From contig CALCZO010000129.1 of the NCBI GenBank assembly GCA_937903315.1, positions 1 to 6,684 on the forward strand: 6,684 bases of DNA, given 5' to 3'. Each line of letters begins with the position of its first letter. Within the stretch, counting starts at the first letter, position 1. The DNA is from an uncultured Alphaproteobacteria bacterium. Lineage in GTDB: Bacteria > Pseudomonadota > Alphaproteobacteria > Rhizobiales > Beijerinckiaceae. Made by a program: the position numbers and the translations under genes. This document shows positions 1 to 5,691 of the stretch, one piece after another. The notes beneath the pieces are model-generated. The model was not told the origin of the DNA. It made no database searches and worked only from the letters and a program-made list of their open reading frames with translations.

Positions 1-166
1 CGATGCTGTCGAACGGATCGGGCGAATTGAGCGGCACCTCGATCAGCGTGATCCCGGCGGCGACCAGTGCCTCGCCGATCCCGACCACCGCATCGGGCGT
101 CACGCCGCGCAGGATGGCAACCAGCGGCATCCGGGCGTAGTGGGCGGCGAAGCGCTGTTCGAGCAT
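1..166 (-). CDS. dgoA: 2-dehydro-3-deoxy-6-phosphogalactonate (KDPGal) aldolase, 5' part only
   Basis: Only the first 55 residues are present; the gene runs off the window at base 1. The visible N-terminus carries MPLVAILRG (13-21) and IEVPLNSP (42-49). These match the first strands of the KDPG/KDPGal class I aldolase barrel, with Glu43 in the place of the family's catalytic glutamate. The EVPLNSP form resembles KDPGal aldolase (DgoA) more than the KDPG enzyme Eda. The Schiff-base lysine lies outside the window. The family cleaves 2-keto-3-deoxy-6-phosphogalactonate to pyruvate and glyceraldehyde-3-phosphate in the cytosol (De Ley-Doudoroff galactose route). The ATG at 166-164 lies 2 nt after the stop of the upstream reductase. 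An AGGA at minus-strand 177-174 sits 7 nt before it, favouring this start over Met13. The tight spacing implies co-transcription and probable translational coupling. Eda-type specificity remains possible because most of the protein is missing. Confidence 0.85.
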   Translation of the reverse strand, partial: MLEQRFAAHYARMPLVAILRGVTPDAVVGIGEALVAAGITLIEVPLNSPDPFDSI

Positions 167-168
167 GT

Positions 169-1185
169 TCAGGTCCTCACCCGGAACGCGCGGCCGGTCA
201 CCGGATATTGCGGATCGCTGTAGCCGTGGGTTGAGGCATAGCCGGGCGGGACATGGGCATCGACCAGCGCCTCGTCCTCGGCGGTGAACGGATGCGACAG
301 GGCGCGGATGTAGCCCTGCCACTGCTCCAGCGTGCGCGGCCCGGCGATGACGCCCGAGACAAGCGCATTGGCCAGCACCCAGCCGATGGCAAAGTCGGTC
401 GCGCTGCGCCCCGTTGCCTCGGCGCGCGCCTTGAACGCAGCCGCGATCGCCAGCGATTCAGGCCGGAATTCGGTCTGCATCAGACGCAGGTCATTGCGGG
501 AGGCGCGGCTGCCCTCCTCGGGGGCGGCTCCGGCGACATACTTGCCGGTCAGCACCCCGCGCGAGAGCGGCGAATAGCACACGACGCCCATGCCGTAGGC
601 TTCCGCACAGGGGATCACCTCGGTTTCGATGCCGCGCGTCACCGCGCTATAGGGCGGCTGGACGGCGATCGGACGGGGTACGCCCATGCGGTCGCACAGT
701 TCGGCGACGCGGGCCATGCGCCAGGCGCGGAAGTTCGACAGGCCGAAATAGCGGATCTTGCCGGCGCGGATCAGGTCACCGATGGCGCCGATGGTTTCTT
801 CCAGCGGCGTCCCGGTATCGTCCTTGTGCAGGTAATAGACATCGATCCAGTGGGTGCCGAGCCGTCTCAGGCTGTGCTCGCATTCCTCGATGATCCAGCG
901 GCGCGACAGGCCCTGCGCATTCGGCTCGCTGCCGACACGGTTGCAGACCTTGGTGGCAAGAACGAAATTGCCGCGATCCTTGGCCATCAGCCGCCCGACC
1001 ATCGTCTCGGACGCGCCGTCGGTGTAGGAATCGGCGGTGTCGATGGCGTTGATGCCGGCCTCGCGCGCCGCATCCATCATGCGGGCGGCCTCCGCCTCGT
1101 CGGTGCGGTGGCCGAACATCATCGTGCCGAGCCAGAGCCGCGTGACCTTGAGCCCGCTGTTGCCGAGCCGGATGTAGTCTACCAT
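169..1185 (-). CDS. aldo/keto reductase, 338 aa
   Basis: NAD(P)H-dependent oxidoreductase of the AKR (beta/alpha)8-barrel superfamily, probably cytosolic; the substrate cannot be read from sequence. The catalytic tetrad is visible: Asp49 and Tyr54 in IDTADSY (48-54), Lys79 in ATKV, and His120 in YYLH. Cofactor-side motifs are GLSNF (148-152), YSPLSRG (204-210) and AGPRTLEQ (281-288). Length suits a full-size family member. The start is the ATG at 1185-1183 (MVDYIRLGNSGLKV), where family homology begins. The minus strand carries GAGGA at 1197-1193, 7 nt upstream and overlapping the queC stop. An in-frame extension to 1281 would run into queC and adds only a low-complexity Ala/Pro-rich stretch, so I reject it. 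The gene follows queC by 10 nt and precedes the KDPGal-aldolase gene by 2 nt. The close link to the aldolase suggests a role in sugar or sugar-acid metabolism, but this is inference. Confidence 0.93.
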   Translation of the reverse strand: MVDYIRLGNSGLKVTRLWLGTMMFGHRTDEAEAARMMDAAREAGINAIDTADSYTDGASETMVGRLMAKDRGNFVLATKVCNRVGSEPNAQGLSRRWIIEECEHSLRRLGTHWIDVYYLHKDDTGTPLEETIGAIGDLIRAGKIRYFGLSNFRAWRMARVAELCDRMGVPRPIAVQPPYSAVTRGIETEVIPCAEAYGMGVVCYSPLSRGVLTGKYVAGAAPEEGSRASRNDLRLMQTEFRPESLAIAAAFKARAEATGRSATDFAIGWVLANALVSGVIAGPRTLEQWQGYIRALSHPFTAEDEALVDAHVPPGYASTHGYSDPQYPVTGRAFRVRT

Positions 1186-1192
1186 GGCGTCG

Positions 1193-1197
1193 TCCTC
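1193..1197 (-). promoter_or_regulatory. ribosome binding site of the aldo/keto reductase, overlapping the queC stop
   Basis: On the minus strand GAGGA is followed by 7 nt and then the ATG at 1185. It overlaps the queC stop codon (1198-1196). This fixes the start of the reductase and suggests that ribosomes finishing queC help initiation there. Confidence 0.7.
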
Positions 1198-1903
1198 ACT
1201 CGCTTGTGGCCGCAAAGCGGCGATAGCCCCTGGCGCGCAGGTCGCAGGCCGGGCAGGTGCCGCAGCCGAACCCCCAGTCATGACGCGATCCGCGCGTGCC
1301 GAGATAGCAGGTATGGCTGTCGGCGACGATCAGATCGACCAGCGCCGCGCCGCCGAGGTCACGGGCGAGCTGCCACGTCGCGGCCTTGTCGATCCACATC
1401 AGCGGTGTTTCCAGCACGAAACGGCGGTCCATGCCAAGGTTGAGCGCGACCTGCAGCGCCTTGATCGTGTCGTCGCGGCAATCGGGATAGCCGGAGAAAT
1501 CGGTCTCGCACATGCCGCCGACGATGTGGCGCAGCCCGCGCCGGTAGGCGAGCGCGGCGGCAAAGGTGAGGAAGATGATGTTGCGGCCCGGCACGAAGCT
1601 GTTGGGCAGGCCGCCCTGCTCCATCTCGATCGCGATGTCGCGCGTCAGCGAGGTTTCCGACACCTCGCCGAGGCTGGCCAGCCCGATGGTATGATCGTCG
1701 CCCAGCCGTTCGGCCCAGCGCGGGTTCAGCCCGGCCATTCCGGCCCTCAGGGCGGCGCGGCAGTCAAGCTCGATCCGGTGGCGCTGGCCGTAGTCAAACC
1801 CCACTGTCTCGACATGATCGAACCGGTCAAGCGCCCAGGCCAGACAGGTCGCCGAATCCTGTCCGCCCGAAAACAGCACCAGCGCACGGCGCTCACCGCT
1901 CAT
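1196..1903 (-). CDS. queC: 7-cyano-7-deazaguanine (preQ0) synthase QueC
   Basis: Converts 7-carboxy-7-deazaguanine plus ammonia and ATP to preQ0, the next step after QueE in queuosine biosynthesis; cytosolic. Numbering from the ATG, the ATP-binding PP-loop SGGQDS is at 12-17. The family blocks FDYGQRH (36-42), FVPGRN (103-108) and GYPDCRDD (138-145) are present. The C-terminal zinc site has all four cysteines: Cys199, Cys214, Cys217 and Cys220 (GCGTCPAC). Length (235 aa) is normal for the family. Two starts are adjacent: GTG at 1906 and ATG at 1903. The upstream GGAG is 3 nt from the GTG but 6 nt from the ATG, so I prefer the ATG; the GTG would add one residue. The gene lies 65 nt after queE and 10 nt before the reductase, all on the same strand. 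The gap to queE holds an inverted repeat and a TTGACG hexamer, so queC might also have its own promoter. Confidence 0.97.
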   Translation of the reverse strand: MSGERRALVLFSGGQDSATCLAWALDRFDHVETVGFDYGQRHRIELDCRAALRAGMAGLNPRWAERLGDDHTIGLASLGEVSETSLTRDIAIEMEQGGLPNSFVPGRNIIFLTFAAALAYRRGLRHIVGGMCETDFSGYPDCRDDTIKALQVALNLGMDRRFVLETPLMWIDKAATWQLARDLGGAALVDLIVADSHTCYLGTRGSRHDWGFGCGTCPACDLRARGYRRFAATSE

Positions 1904-1924
1904 CACCTGCTCCGAAGATCATTG

Positions 1925-1949
1925 CGGCGCGAACCATGCTCGCGCGCCG
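1925..1949 (-). repeat. 7-bp inverted repeat between queE and queC
   Basis: Arms CGGCGCG (1925-1931) and CGCGCCG (1943-1949) are perfect complements around an 11-nt spacer. In the minus-strand transcript they would form a GC-rich hairpin about 20 nt before queC. No U-run follows, so it is not an intrinsic terminator. It may be an mRNA processing or stability element, or chance in GC-rich DNA. Confidence 0.4.
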
Positions 1950-1968
1950 GTCGATCCGTCAACCGCCT

Positions 1969-2601
1969 TCAGCGAATACCGAGCGCCTTGTGGGTCTGGA
2001 CGCCGAGCCGCCACTCGGGATGGTCGAGACACCAGGCGATCGCCGCCTCAGTATTGGCGAGGCGATCGGGCCCGTCCATCGGCTGGAGAATGCGGTGGGT
2101 GAAGGACAGGCCGGACACGGCATCAGGCATCAGGCCGGCTTGCGGAAACACCAGCTTGAGTTCGTCGCCCGTTGTCTGGACCAGTGGCGCGCCGGCCTTG
2201 GGACTGACGCAGACCCAGTCCAGCCCCGGCGGCGCGGTCTCGGTGCCATTGGTCTCGACTGCGATGAAAAACCCTTGCGCATGCAGCGCATCGACCAGCG
2301 CGGCGTCGACCTGAAGCAGCGGCTCGCCGCCGGTCAGCACCACCATGCGATGATTGCGTCCAACGCCCCAGCACTCGGCAATGGCGGCGGCGAGCGCAGC
2401 CGGCGTCGCGAAACGACCGCCGCCGGTGCCATCCATGCCGACGAAATCGGTGTCACAGAAGCGGCAGATGGCGCTGTCGCGGTCCCGTTCGAGTCCGGAC
2501 CAGAGATTGCAGCCGGCAAACCGGCAGAACACGGCCACGCGGCCGACCTGCGCGCCCTCGCCCTGCAATGTGAGGAAGATTTCCTTGACCGAATAGGCCA
2601 T
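1969..2601 (-). CDS. queE: 7-carboxy-7-deazaguanine synthase QueE (radical SAM)
   Basis: Radical S-adenosylmethionine enzyme that rearranges 6-carboxy-5,6,7,8-tetrahydropterin to 7-carboxy-7-deazaguanine, the step before QueC in the queuosine pathway. The 4Fe-4S ligands are in the QueE-specific CX14CX2C spacing rather than the usual CX3CX2C: Cys31, Cys46 and Cys49. The N-terminal substrate motif FLTLQGEG (9-16) is present. So are FCRFAGCNLW (25-34), the SAM-binding TGGEPL (90-95), VETNGT (115-120), VSPK (132-135), QPMD (173-176) and the C-terminal VQTHK (201-205). Length (210 aa) is typical of alphaproteobacterial QueE. The ATG at 2601-2599 is preceded by a modest GGGGA-type purine stretch. 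It is the first protein gene after tRNA-Ala, 78 nt downstream, and is followed by queC. QueD, which makes its substrate, is not in the window. Confidence 0.97.
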   Translation of the reverse strand: MAYSVKEIFLTLQGEGAQVGRVAVFCRFAGCNLWSGLERDRDSAICRFCDTDFVGMDGTGGGRFATPAALAAAIAECWGVGRNHRMVVLTGGEPLLQVDAALVDALHAQGFFIAVETNGTETAPPGLDWVCVSPKAGAPLVQTTGDELKLVFPQAGLMPDAVSGLSFTHRILQPMDGPDRLANTEAAIAWCLDHPEWRLGVQTHKALGIR

Positions 2602-2641
2602 TGCGATCCCCGAAGCGCCGTCTGCCGCCAGATGCGCAAGG

Positions 2642-2671
2642 CCCCACGCCGGCGATCGTCAGGCGATGGGG
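2642..2671 (-). repeat. hairpin between tRNA-Ala and queE
   Basis: On the plus strand CCCCA plus CGCC (2642-2650) pairs with GGCG (2662-2665) and TGGGG (2667-2671), leaving A2666 bulged and an 11-nt loop. The result is a 9-bp stem with one bulge, starting 8 nt after the tRNA 3' end and ending about 40 nt before queE. No U-run follows in the minus transcript, so it is a poor intrinsic terminator. It could be a trailer or processing element. Confidence 0.45.
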
Positions 2672-2679
2672 AGGGTTGT

Positions 2680-2755
<76 letters not shown>

Positions 2756-2789
2756 GAACACAATGCGACGGGTGGGGTCCGTCACGGGT

Positions 2790-2811
2790 CCCGGCGAACC
2801 AACGCGCCGGG
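2790..2811 (-). repeat. 7-bp inverted repeat upstream of tRNA-Ala
   Basis: Arms CCCGGCG (2790-2796) and CGCCGGG (2805-2811) are perfect complements around an 8-nt loop. The repeat sits between the end of the FYDLN-acid gene and the tRNA 5' end. No U-run follows on either strand. It overlaps one copy of a short direct repeat, GGGTCC at 2775-2780 and 2786-2791 (11-bp period). It may separate the two genes by a Rho-dependent end or be part of the tRNA leader. Confidence 0.4.
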
Positions 2812-2894
2812 AGCGGTGCAAATGTCACAGAAGGCCGGCTCGCGCAAGAGGGAAGCGAATGCCCCTCCGGTTTTTTTCGCGAGGCCGGAATGCC

Positions 2895-3272
2895 TCAGCT
2901 TTCCTCGTCTTCCTCGATGTCCGAGCCGATCAGATCGGCCACGTCGCCGCCGTCTTCCTCTTCCTCTGGCTCGAGGAAGGTGTCGTCGTCGTCATCGCCG
3001 ATGTCCTCGTCGATGTCGATGTCATCGCCCGGAATTTCCTTGTCCGGGACAGCGCCATCGGCTTCCTCCAGGGGGACGAGCACGGCGGCAACGGGATCGA
3101 TCACCGCCTCCTCGTCCTCGACGACCTTGGCGGCCTCGGCCCGGCGGGAAAGCTGCTGGACCTGGAAGTGTGCGCCGCATTTGGGGCAGAGAATCGGATC
3201 CCGGCTGAGATCGTAAAACTTCGCCCCGCAGCTGAGGCACTGGCGTTTGTTGCCGAGTTCGGGCTTGGCCAC
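2895..3272 (-). CDS. TIGR02300-type FYDLN-acid domain protein, 125 aa
   Basis: Small, highly acidic protein of a family confined largely to alphaproteobacteria; its function is unknown. The N-terminus AKPELGNKR leads into a zinc-ribbon-like pair of CxxC knuckles: Cys12/Cys15 and Cys29/Cys32. Between them lies the family signature, here FYDLS (19-23) instead of FYDLN. The C-terminal tail is low complexity: 25 of the last 44 residues are Asp or Glu, and the GAC/GAT runs make the DNA visibly repetitive around 2982-3024. There is no signal peptide or membrane segment, so it is probably cytosolic. I chose the GTG at 3272-3270 because the conserved AKPE N-terminus begins there and GGGA lies 8 nt upstream (3284-3281). 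An in-frame extension to a TTG at 3344 would place coding sequence over the likely promoter. It is divergent from aroA, a neighbourhood common in this class. Confidence 0.92.
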   Translation of the reverse strand: MAKPELGNKRQCLSCGAKFYDLSRDPILCPKCGAHFQVQQLSRRAEAAKVVEDEEAVIDPVAAVLVPLEEADGAVPDKEIPGDDIDIDEDIGDDDDDTFLEPEEEEDGGDVADLIGSDIEEDEES

Positions 3273-3303
3273 GTCAATCGTCCCATCGTTTGGAGTTTGG
3301 TGC

Positions 3304-3332
3304 CGGTTAGTCGGGGTTGGGGCCGATGTCAA
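3304..3332 (-). promoter_or_regulatory. candidate sigma70-type promoter of the FYDLN-acid gene
   Basis: On the minus strand a perfect TTGACA (3332-3327) is followed by a 17-nt spacer and a weak -10, TAACCG (3309-3304). Transcription would start near 3297, giving a leader of about 25 nt before the GTG start. The -35 is good and the -10 poor, as is common in GC-rich alphaproteobacteria. This is a pattern match only. Confidence 0.4.
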
Positions 3333-3440
3333 ATGTTCCGTCAAGAAAAACGTCGCAAGACGGCTGACGGCAGGGCCTCAGGCATGATAGCGAACGGCCT
3401 CGCCTGACACGATCTGCCTGCCGCATCCGGAGAAACGCCG

Positions 3441-4793
3441 ATGTCCGCCGCTTCCGCCCACGGGGCCGCCCCCGTCGCCATGACCGCTTCGCCTTCAGGG
3501 CCGCTGAAAGGCTGCGTCCGCGTGCCGGGCGACAAGTCGATCTCGCACCGCAGCCTGATTTTCGGTCTGCTGGCCGTCGGCCGCACCACGGTGACCGGTC
3601 TGCTCGAAGGCGAGGATGTGCTGCGCACCGCCGATGCCGCCCGGGCGCTCGGCGCCACCGTGACACGGCTCGCTCCTGGCGAATGGGAGGTGCATGGCGT
3701 CGGTGTCGGCGGGTTGATGCAGCCCGAGACAACGCTCGATTTCGGCAATGCCGGCACCGGGTCGCGGCTGATGATGGGGGTCGTTGCCGGTCATCCGATT
3801 TCGGCGCGGTTCGATGGCGACGCGTCGCTGCGCAAGCGGCCGATGGGCCGGATCCTCGATCCGCTGGGGCTGGTCGGCGCCCGCGCGGTCGATGCTGCGG
3901 AAGGCAAGCGCCTGCCGCTGACGCTGGAAGGCGCGCGCCAGCCGGTGCCGGTTGCTTACGAAACGCCGGTCGCTTCGGCGCAGGTCAAGTCTGCCGTGCT
4001 ATTCGCCGCGCTTAACGCACCGGGCGAGAGCGTGGTGATCGAGCAGGAAGCGACGCGCGACCATACCGAAAAACTGCTGGCGTTTTTCGGGGCCGAGATC
4101 CGCGTCGAGCCGCATGGCGCGCATGGCCGCAAGATCACGCTGGCCGGACGGCCGGACCTCAAGCCGCAGCATATCGTCGTCCCGGCCGATCCTTCCTCCG
4201 CTGCCTTCCCGATCGTCGCGGCGCTGATCGTTCCGGGCTCGGAAATCGTCGTCGAGGGCGTGATGATGAACCCGCTCAGGATCGGGCTGATCACCACGCT
4301 GATCGAGATGGGGGCCGACATCACCGAGAGCAACCGCCGGATCGAGGGCGGCGAGGACGTCGCGGACCTGACCGTACGCCATTCGCAACTGACCGGCGTC
4401 AGCGTGCCGCCCGAACGCGCCCCGGCGATGATCGACGAATACCCGGTGCTGTCGGTTGCCGCCGCCTTTGCGACCGGCGAGACGCGGATGAACGGGCTGG
4501 CCGAACTGCGGGTCAAGGAAAGCGACCGGTTGCAGGCGGTGGCCGACGGGCTTGCCGTGAACGGCATCGCCCACCGGATCGAGGGCGACGACCTGATCGT
4601 GACCGGCGGGGCCGGGCGGGCGACGGGCGGCGGCACGGTCGCCACCCACATGGATCATCGCATCGCCATGAGCTTTCTCTGCCTCGGCCTTGCCAGCGAC
4701 CAGCCGGTGACCGTCGACGACATGAGCTTCATCGCCACCAGCTTCCCTCAATTCGTGCCGCTGATGCGCGACCTTGGCGGAAAACTGGTGTAG
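3441..4793 (+). CDS. aroA: 3-phosphoshikimate 1-carboxyvinyltransferase (EPSP synthase), class II type
   Basis: Transfers the enolpyruvyl group of PEP to shikimate-3-phosphate, step six of the shikimate pathway; cytosolic. At 450 aa it aligns closely from memory with the class II (Agrobacterium CP4-like) enzymes. Motifs are GDKSISHRS (30-38), DFGNAGTGSR (100-109), KRPMGR (132-137), SAQVKSA (179-185), RDHTEK (206-211), DPSSAAFP (250-257), APAMIDEYP (327-335), LRVKESDR (356-363) and DHRIAMS (405-411). Active-site Lys32, Asp331 and Glu359 are present. At the position where CP4 has Ala100 this protein has Gly105, while Leu110 keeps the CP4-like residue that replaces Pro101 of the E. coli enzyme. 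GGAG at 3429-3432, 8 nt before the ATG, supports this start; Met14 is an alternative. It heads a unit with the small gene and cmk, 28 nt from the former. Confidence 0.98.
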   Translation: MSAASAHGAAPVAMTASPSGPLKGCVRVPGDKSISHRSLIFGLLAVGRTTVTGLLEGEDVLRTADAARALGATVTRLAPGEWEVHGVGVGGLMQPETTLDFGNAGTGSRLMMGVVAGHPISARFDGDASLRKRPMGRILDPLGLVGARAVDAAEGKRLPLTLEGARQPVPVAYETPVASAQVKSAVLFAALNAPGESVVIEQEATRDHTEKLLAFFGAEIRVEPHGAHGRKITLAGRPDLKPQHIVVPADPSSAAFPIVAALIVPGSEIVVEGVMMNPLRIGLITTLIEMGADITESNRRIEGGEDVADLTVRHSQLTGVSVPPERAPAMIDEYPVLSVAAAFATGETRMNGLAELRVKESDRLQAVADGLAVNGIAHRIEGDDLIVTGGAGRATGGGTVATHMDHRIAMSFLCLGLASDQPVTVDDMSFIATSFPQFVPLMRDLGGKLV

Positions 4794-4809
4794 TCTGGCG
4801 CGGTTTCCG

Positions 4810-4816
4810 GGAGGAG
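4810..4816 (+). promoter_or_regulatory. strong ribosome binding site of the 65-aa gene
   Basis: GGAGGAG lies 5 nt before the ATG at 4822 (GGAGG is 7 nt away). It decides the start against an in-frame upstream ATG at 4774 inside aroA, and it is good evidence that this small gene is translated. Confidence 0.75.
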
Positions 4817-4821
4817 TGCCG

Positions 4822-5019
4822 ATGGTTGCGTATGTCCTGATCATGATCATCCAGGTGACGGGCGGCACCGCCTCGACCCAGCAGGTCGTCGGCGAGTTCC
4901 CGACGATCGAGGGCTGCCGCAAGGCGGCGCGGACCTCGGAAGTGGTGCGCTCGGTCAACGACAGGTTCGGCCCCAAGCCGCGGATCGATTTCATCTGCGT
5001 CGAGCGCTCGAAACTATGA
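4822..5019 (+). CDS. small conserved-looking protein of unknown function, 65 aa
   Basis: I do not recognise a named family. The protein begins with a short hydrophobic stretch (residues 2-13, VAYVLIMIIQVT) lacking the positive residues of a standard signal peptide. A hydrophilic body with two cysteines follows: Cys32 in FPTIEGCRKAA and Cys59 in DFICVER. The layout (hydrophobic start, FPT..EGC..A, and C-terminal F.CV) resembles many short alphaproteobacterial hypothetical proteins in which the two cysteines might form a disulfide; that is a recollection of pattern, not a search result. The gene has a strong Shine-Dalgarno sequence, starts 28 nt after aroA, and its TGA overlaps the cmk ATG (ATGA at 5016-5019). 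It is probably co-transcribed with both. A role linked to EPSP synthase or CMP kinase cannot be inferred from position alone. It may serve mainly to couple translation into cmk. Confidence 0.8.
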   Translation: MVAYVLIMIIQVTGGTASTQQVVGEFPTIEGCRKAARTSEVVRSVNDRFGPKPRIDFICVERSKL

Positions 5020-5630
5020 TCATCGCTGTCGATGGCACGGCGGCCTCCGGCAAGGGCACGCTGGCGCGCCGGCTTGCCGCCCGCTACCGCCTGCCCCATC
5101 TCGATACCGGCCTGCTCTATCGCGCCGTCGGGCGCAAGATGCTCGATGGCGGGCATGACCTCGGCGATCAGGCGGCGGCGATCGCGCTGGCCCGGTCGTT
5201 CGCTGCGGCCTGGCTGGTGGACGGGCGGCTGCGCGGCAATGAAGCCAGCGAAGCGGCAAGCCGGGTCGCCTCGATTCCCGAGGTGCGGAATGCGTTGCGG
5301 CTGTTCCAGCAGACCTTCGCGGCCCAGCCGGGCGGCGCGGTGCTCGACGGGCGCGACATCGGCACCGTCATCGCGCCGCAGGCCGAGGTGAAACTGTGGG
5401 TGACGGCATCGCCAGAGGTGCGCGCACGGCGGCGGTTTCTCGAACTCAAGCCCAAGCGGCCGGAGCTTGAGGAAGCGACCATCCTGAGCGAACTCTCCGC
5501 GCGCGACGGGCGCGATGCGCCCAACATGATCGCCGCGCCCGATGCGCACTTGCTCGATACCTCCGATATGGATATAGAGCAGGCCTTCCGGGCCGCTGTC
5601 GACATCGTCGAGACCACCCGGAATCGGTGA
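5016..5630 (+). CDS. cmk: cytidylate kinase, (d)CMP kinase
   Basis: Phosphorylates CMP and dCMP with ATP to CDP and dCDP in pyrimidine nucleotide supply; cytosolic. The P-loop GTAASGKGT is at 7-15. HLDTGLLYRAVG (28-39) is the CMP-binding region of the family. LDGRDIGT (110-117) carries the conserved acid and arginine. The lid motif is seen as RDGRD (163-167). The end HLLDTSDMDIEQ (178-189) is also typical. At 204 aa it is a little shorter than the E. coli enzyme, usual in alphaproteobacteria. The ATG overlaps the TGA of the preceding 65-aa gene. No good Shine-Dalgarno precedes it: a perfect 10-bp palindrome, CGAGCGCTCG at 5001-5010, occupies that place. Translation therefore probably depends on coupling to the small gene. 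An intrinsic terminator begins at the base after the stop. The cmk-rpsA order is widely conserved in proteobacteria. Confidence 0.98.
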   Translation: MIIAVDGTAASGKGTLARRLAARYRLPHLDTGLLYRAVGRKMLDGGHDLGDQAAAIALARSFAAAWLVDGRLRGNEASEAASRVASIPEVRNALRLFQQTFAAQPGGAVLDGRDIGTVIAPQAEVKLWVTASPEVRARRRFLELKPKRPELEEATILSELSARDGRDAPNMIAAPDAHLLDTSDMDIEQAFRAAVDIVETTRNR

Positions 5631-5655
5631 GGGTGCGGTTTTCCGCGCCCTTTTT
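5631..5655 (+). terminator. intrinsic terminator of the aroA-cmk unit
   Basis: The stem GGGTGCGG (5631-5638) pairs with CCGCGCCC (5643-5650): eight pairs, one of them G-U, around a TTTT loop. TTTTT follows at 5651-5655. The stem begins immediately after the cmk stop codon. This is a classic Rho-independent form and should insulate rpsA from upstream transcription, at least in part. Confidence 0.85.
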
Positions 5656-5660
5656 CTCAT

Positions 5661-5686
5661 ATCCGGAACGGGTTTCCGCGCCGGAT
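5661..5686 (+). repeat. hairpin just after the cmk terminator
   Basis: ATCCGG (5661-5666) pairs with CCGGAT (5681-5686), and an inner CGG/CCG closes a GTTT loop. Its segment at 5670-5682 repeats 12 of 13 bases of the terminator segment at 5637-5649. No U-run follows, so it is not a second full terminator. Confidence 0.5.
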
Positions 5687-5691
5687 CATCA

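Noticed and set aside
1186..1281. A 32-residue N-terminal extension of the aldo/keto reductase
   Set aside because: It lies inside queC, is Ala/Pro-rich, and precedes the normal family start. The ATG at 1185 has its own well-placed ribosome binding site.
253..1443. A 396-codon open frame on the plus strand opposite the aldo/keto reductase and queC
   Set aside because: It crosses the boundary of two well-supported genes and its translation is unrecognisable, so it is an antisense shadow.
2602..2679. preQ1 riboswitch before queE
   Set aside because: I see no small pseudoknot pattern with the A-rich tail of known preQ1 classes, only a bulged hairpin. These genes make preQ0 and need not have such a switch.
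2848..2877. Possible plus-strand terminator: GAGGG/CCCTC stem followed by seven T
   Set aside because: The stem is only 5 bp, three bases separate it from the T-run, and there is no plus-strand gene for it to terminate. On the minus strand the run is A, so it cannot end the FYDLN-acid gene.
3273..3344. A 24-residue N-terminal extension of the FYDLN-acid protein to a TTG codon
   Set aside because: The conserved N-terminus starts at the GTG at 3272, which has a ribosome binding site. The extension overlaps the TTGACA promoter candidate.
3273..3440. Promoter and operator for aroA in the divergent gap
   Set aside because: I found only poor hexamer pairs on the plus strand, such as CTGACG with too short a spacer, and a 4-bp GCAA-loop hairpin at 3351-3362. 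None is good enough to call.
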